From positions 1 to 64,000 of the forward strand of contig CANMTP010000006.1 of the NCBI GenBank assembly GCA_947500845.1: a DNA stretch of 64,000 bases, written 5' to 3'. Positions 63,154-64,000 of the stretch are shown here, in pieces. The first letter of the stretch is position 1. Every line of letters begins with the position of its first letter. Origin of the DNA: an uncultured Aquimarina sp. (GTDB taxonomy: Bacteria; Bacteroidota; Bacteroidia; Flavobacteriales; Flavobacteriaceae). Made by a program: the position numbers and the translations under genes. The notes below the pieces were generated by a model that saw nothing but the letters and a program-made list of their open reading frames with translations, was not told the DNA's origin and searched no databases.

Positions 63154-64000
63154 TAATATTTTTTTATTGAAAAATCGAAAGTGGTATATTCTTTTTCCTT
63201 TGAGGTTACTGTGATAGAGCCTCCCAGGCTTTCAACTATTTTTTTTACTGTAGATAATCCTATTCCATTACCCTTATTACCACTTCTATCTATAGTATCT
63301 GCAGTAGTAAAAAGATCGAAAATTGAATCTAATTTATTAGTTGGAATACCCATTCCATTGTCTGTAATTCTGAAATAATTAAATTTCTCGTCCTGGGTCG
63401 TATCAATAGATATTACAATTTGTTCTTTATCGTTATATTTTATGCTATTTCCTATAAGATTAAAGAAAATCTGTTTAAGTGCCAGTTTATTACACTCTAC
63501 TTCTGGATTATTTTCAGGAAAATGAATTGTAAAATCAGGTTTTATACTTAACAATTCTACAATCTCTTTCAGAAGTTGATTTAGATGAAAACTTTCAGGC
63601 TTCTTATTTATTAAATTTTCGCTCTCGTAATGGGCAAGCACGTCACTGATATAATTACTCATTGAAAAAGAAGAACTCTTTATATATTCGAAATACTCTA
63701 AACTTTCTTCATCAAGTTTATCTCCTAAAACCAGTTTAAGTAAGTCTGTAGTTGTTACAATATTAGCCAACGGCATTTTAAGATCATGAGAAATCACTTT
63801 TGCAAATTCTCGCAAGGCTTCATTTTTCTTTTTTAACTTCGCCTGTATTTTTTCAAGATCTTTGTTTTTTTTGTTAAGCTCAAAAAGAATAATTACTTGT
63901 CTCGCTAGTGCCTGAAGAGATTCCAGTTGTTTTTTTGAAAGTTCTCTGGGTTTTTTATCCATCACGCAAAGGGTACCCAAAGCAAACCCATCTTTATCGA
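63150..64000 (-). CDS. GAF-domain histidine kinase, 5' end outside window
   Basis: Partial gene; the frame stays open to the window edge, and DKDGFALGTLCVMDKKPREL is the end of a GAF domain. A coiled coil (FELNKKNKDLEKIQAKLKKK) leads to the HisKA domain with phosphoacceptor VISHDLKMPLANIVTTTDLL. The HATPase has the N box LIGNSIKYND, G1 ITDNGMGIP and G2 GNKGNGIGLSTVKKIVESLG. It has no receiver domain in this part. It is convergent with the flavoprotein gene, stop codons overlapping by 4 bases. Confidence 0.92.
   Translation of the reverse strand, partial: DKDGFALGTLCVMDKKPRELSKKQLESLQALARQVIILFELNKKNKDLEKIQAKLKKKNEALREFAKVISHDLKMPLANIVTTTDLLKLVLGDKLDEESLEYFEYIKSSSFSMSNYISDVLAHYESENLINKKPESFHLNQLLKEIVELLSIKPDFTIHFPENNPEVECNKLALKQIFFNLIGNSIKYNDKEQIVISIDTTQDEKFNYFRITDNGMGIPTNKLDSIFDLFTTADTIDRSGNKGNGIGLSTVKKIVESLGGSITVTSKEKEYTTFDFSIKKYY

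Overview
The window is an AT-rich stretch of chromosome from a member of the Bacteroidota, most likely a marine Flavobacteriaceae of the Aquimarina/Flavobacterium type. Support for this comes from Bacteroidota-type -7 promoter elements (TAnnTTTG), weak Shine-Dalgarno sequences, several TTG starts, and families typical of flavobacteria (YfhO, DUF4834, DUF2147, BatA-like VWA, PorT-like barrels, a candidate sulfonolipid enzyme pair). I saw no rRNA, tRNA, phage, integrase, transposase or CRISPR array. The genus is an inference; the phylum is secure.

Layout. 0.1-6.4 kb: OmpA-family lipoprotein, GT2 glycosyltransferase, PD-(D/E)XK nuclease-like protein next to holA, MFS exporter, small outer-membrane barrel, SDR enzyme. 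6.4-8.4 kb: divergent Lrp regulator and methionine gamma-lyase-like gene sharing an Lrp-box-like palindrome. 8.4-8.9 kb: two tandem, paralogous 28-residue peptide genes that ordinary gene calling would miss. 9-17.5 kb: DUF2147, fumarase, ArsC/Spx protein, a 15-copy 7-bp tandem repeat, prfB with its programmed +1 frameshift, a large zinc metalloprotease, threonine aldolase, DUF1508 and YbaB proteins. 17.7-22.4 kb: oligopeptidase B, then a cysteine-synthase-fold enzyme and an alpha-oxoamine-synthase-fold enzyme that fit sulfonolipid (capnine) synthesis. 22.4-27 kb: an orphan GG-leader Cys-rich peptide, a DUF3829-like gene cut by an in-frame TAG, a GNAT-like protein, and a barrel protein with a very charged tail. 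27-32.6 kb: envelope glycan genes (YfhO, GT4-like, flippase).

32.7-36.8 kb: two paralogous secreted proteins of opposite tail character, one Arg/Ser/Asn-rich and one ending in poly-Asp. Each is preceded by a close match to a sigma-54 promoter. Between them lies a secreted amidohydrolase; beyond them are a long inverted repeat and a 41-bp tandem repeat that runs into the uvrA stop codon. 36.8-44.9 kb: uvrA, a sigma-70 factor with a 48-residue follower, nth lacking the usual iron-sulfur cysteines, bcp, a conserved protein of unknown role, an MBL-fold hydrolase. 45-52.9 kb: GH31 glucosidase, a palindromic REP-like element, esterases, a DUF1801 protein, a HExxH metalloprotease lipoprotein and a LAS-type peptidase candidate. 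53-56 kb: a small secreted protein, a stand-alone PilJ-type sensor-like domain protein and an alginate-export-type porin behind a palindromic operator candidate. 56-64 kb: DUF4870, a dihydroorotase homologue missing most metal ligands and translationally coupled to a BatA-like VWA protein, YitT transporter, PorT-like barrel, an FAD-dependent dehydrogenase, and a GAF-histidine kinase cut by the window end.

Most of the window is housekeeping and envelope biology. The least explained signals are the twin 28-residue peptides, the orphan GG-leader peptide, the sigma-54-linked paralogue pair, and the tandem repeats that abut the stop codons of prfB and uvrA.
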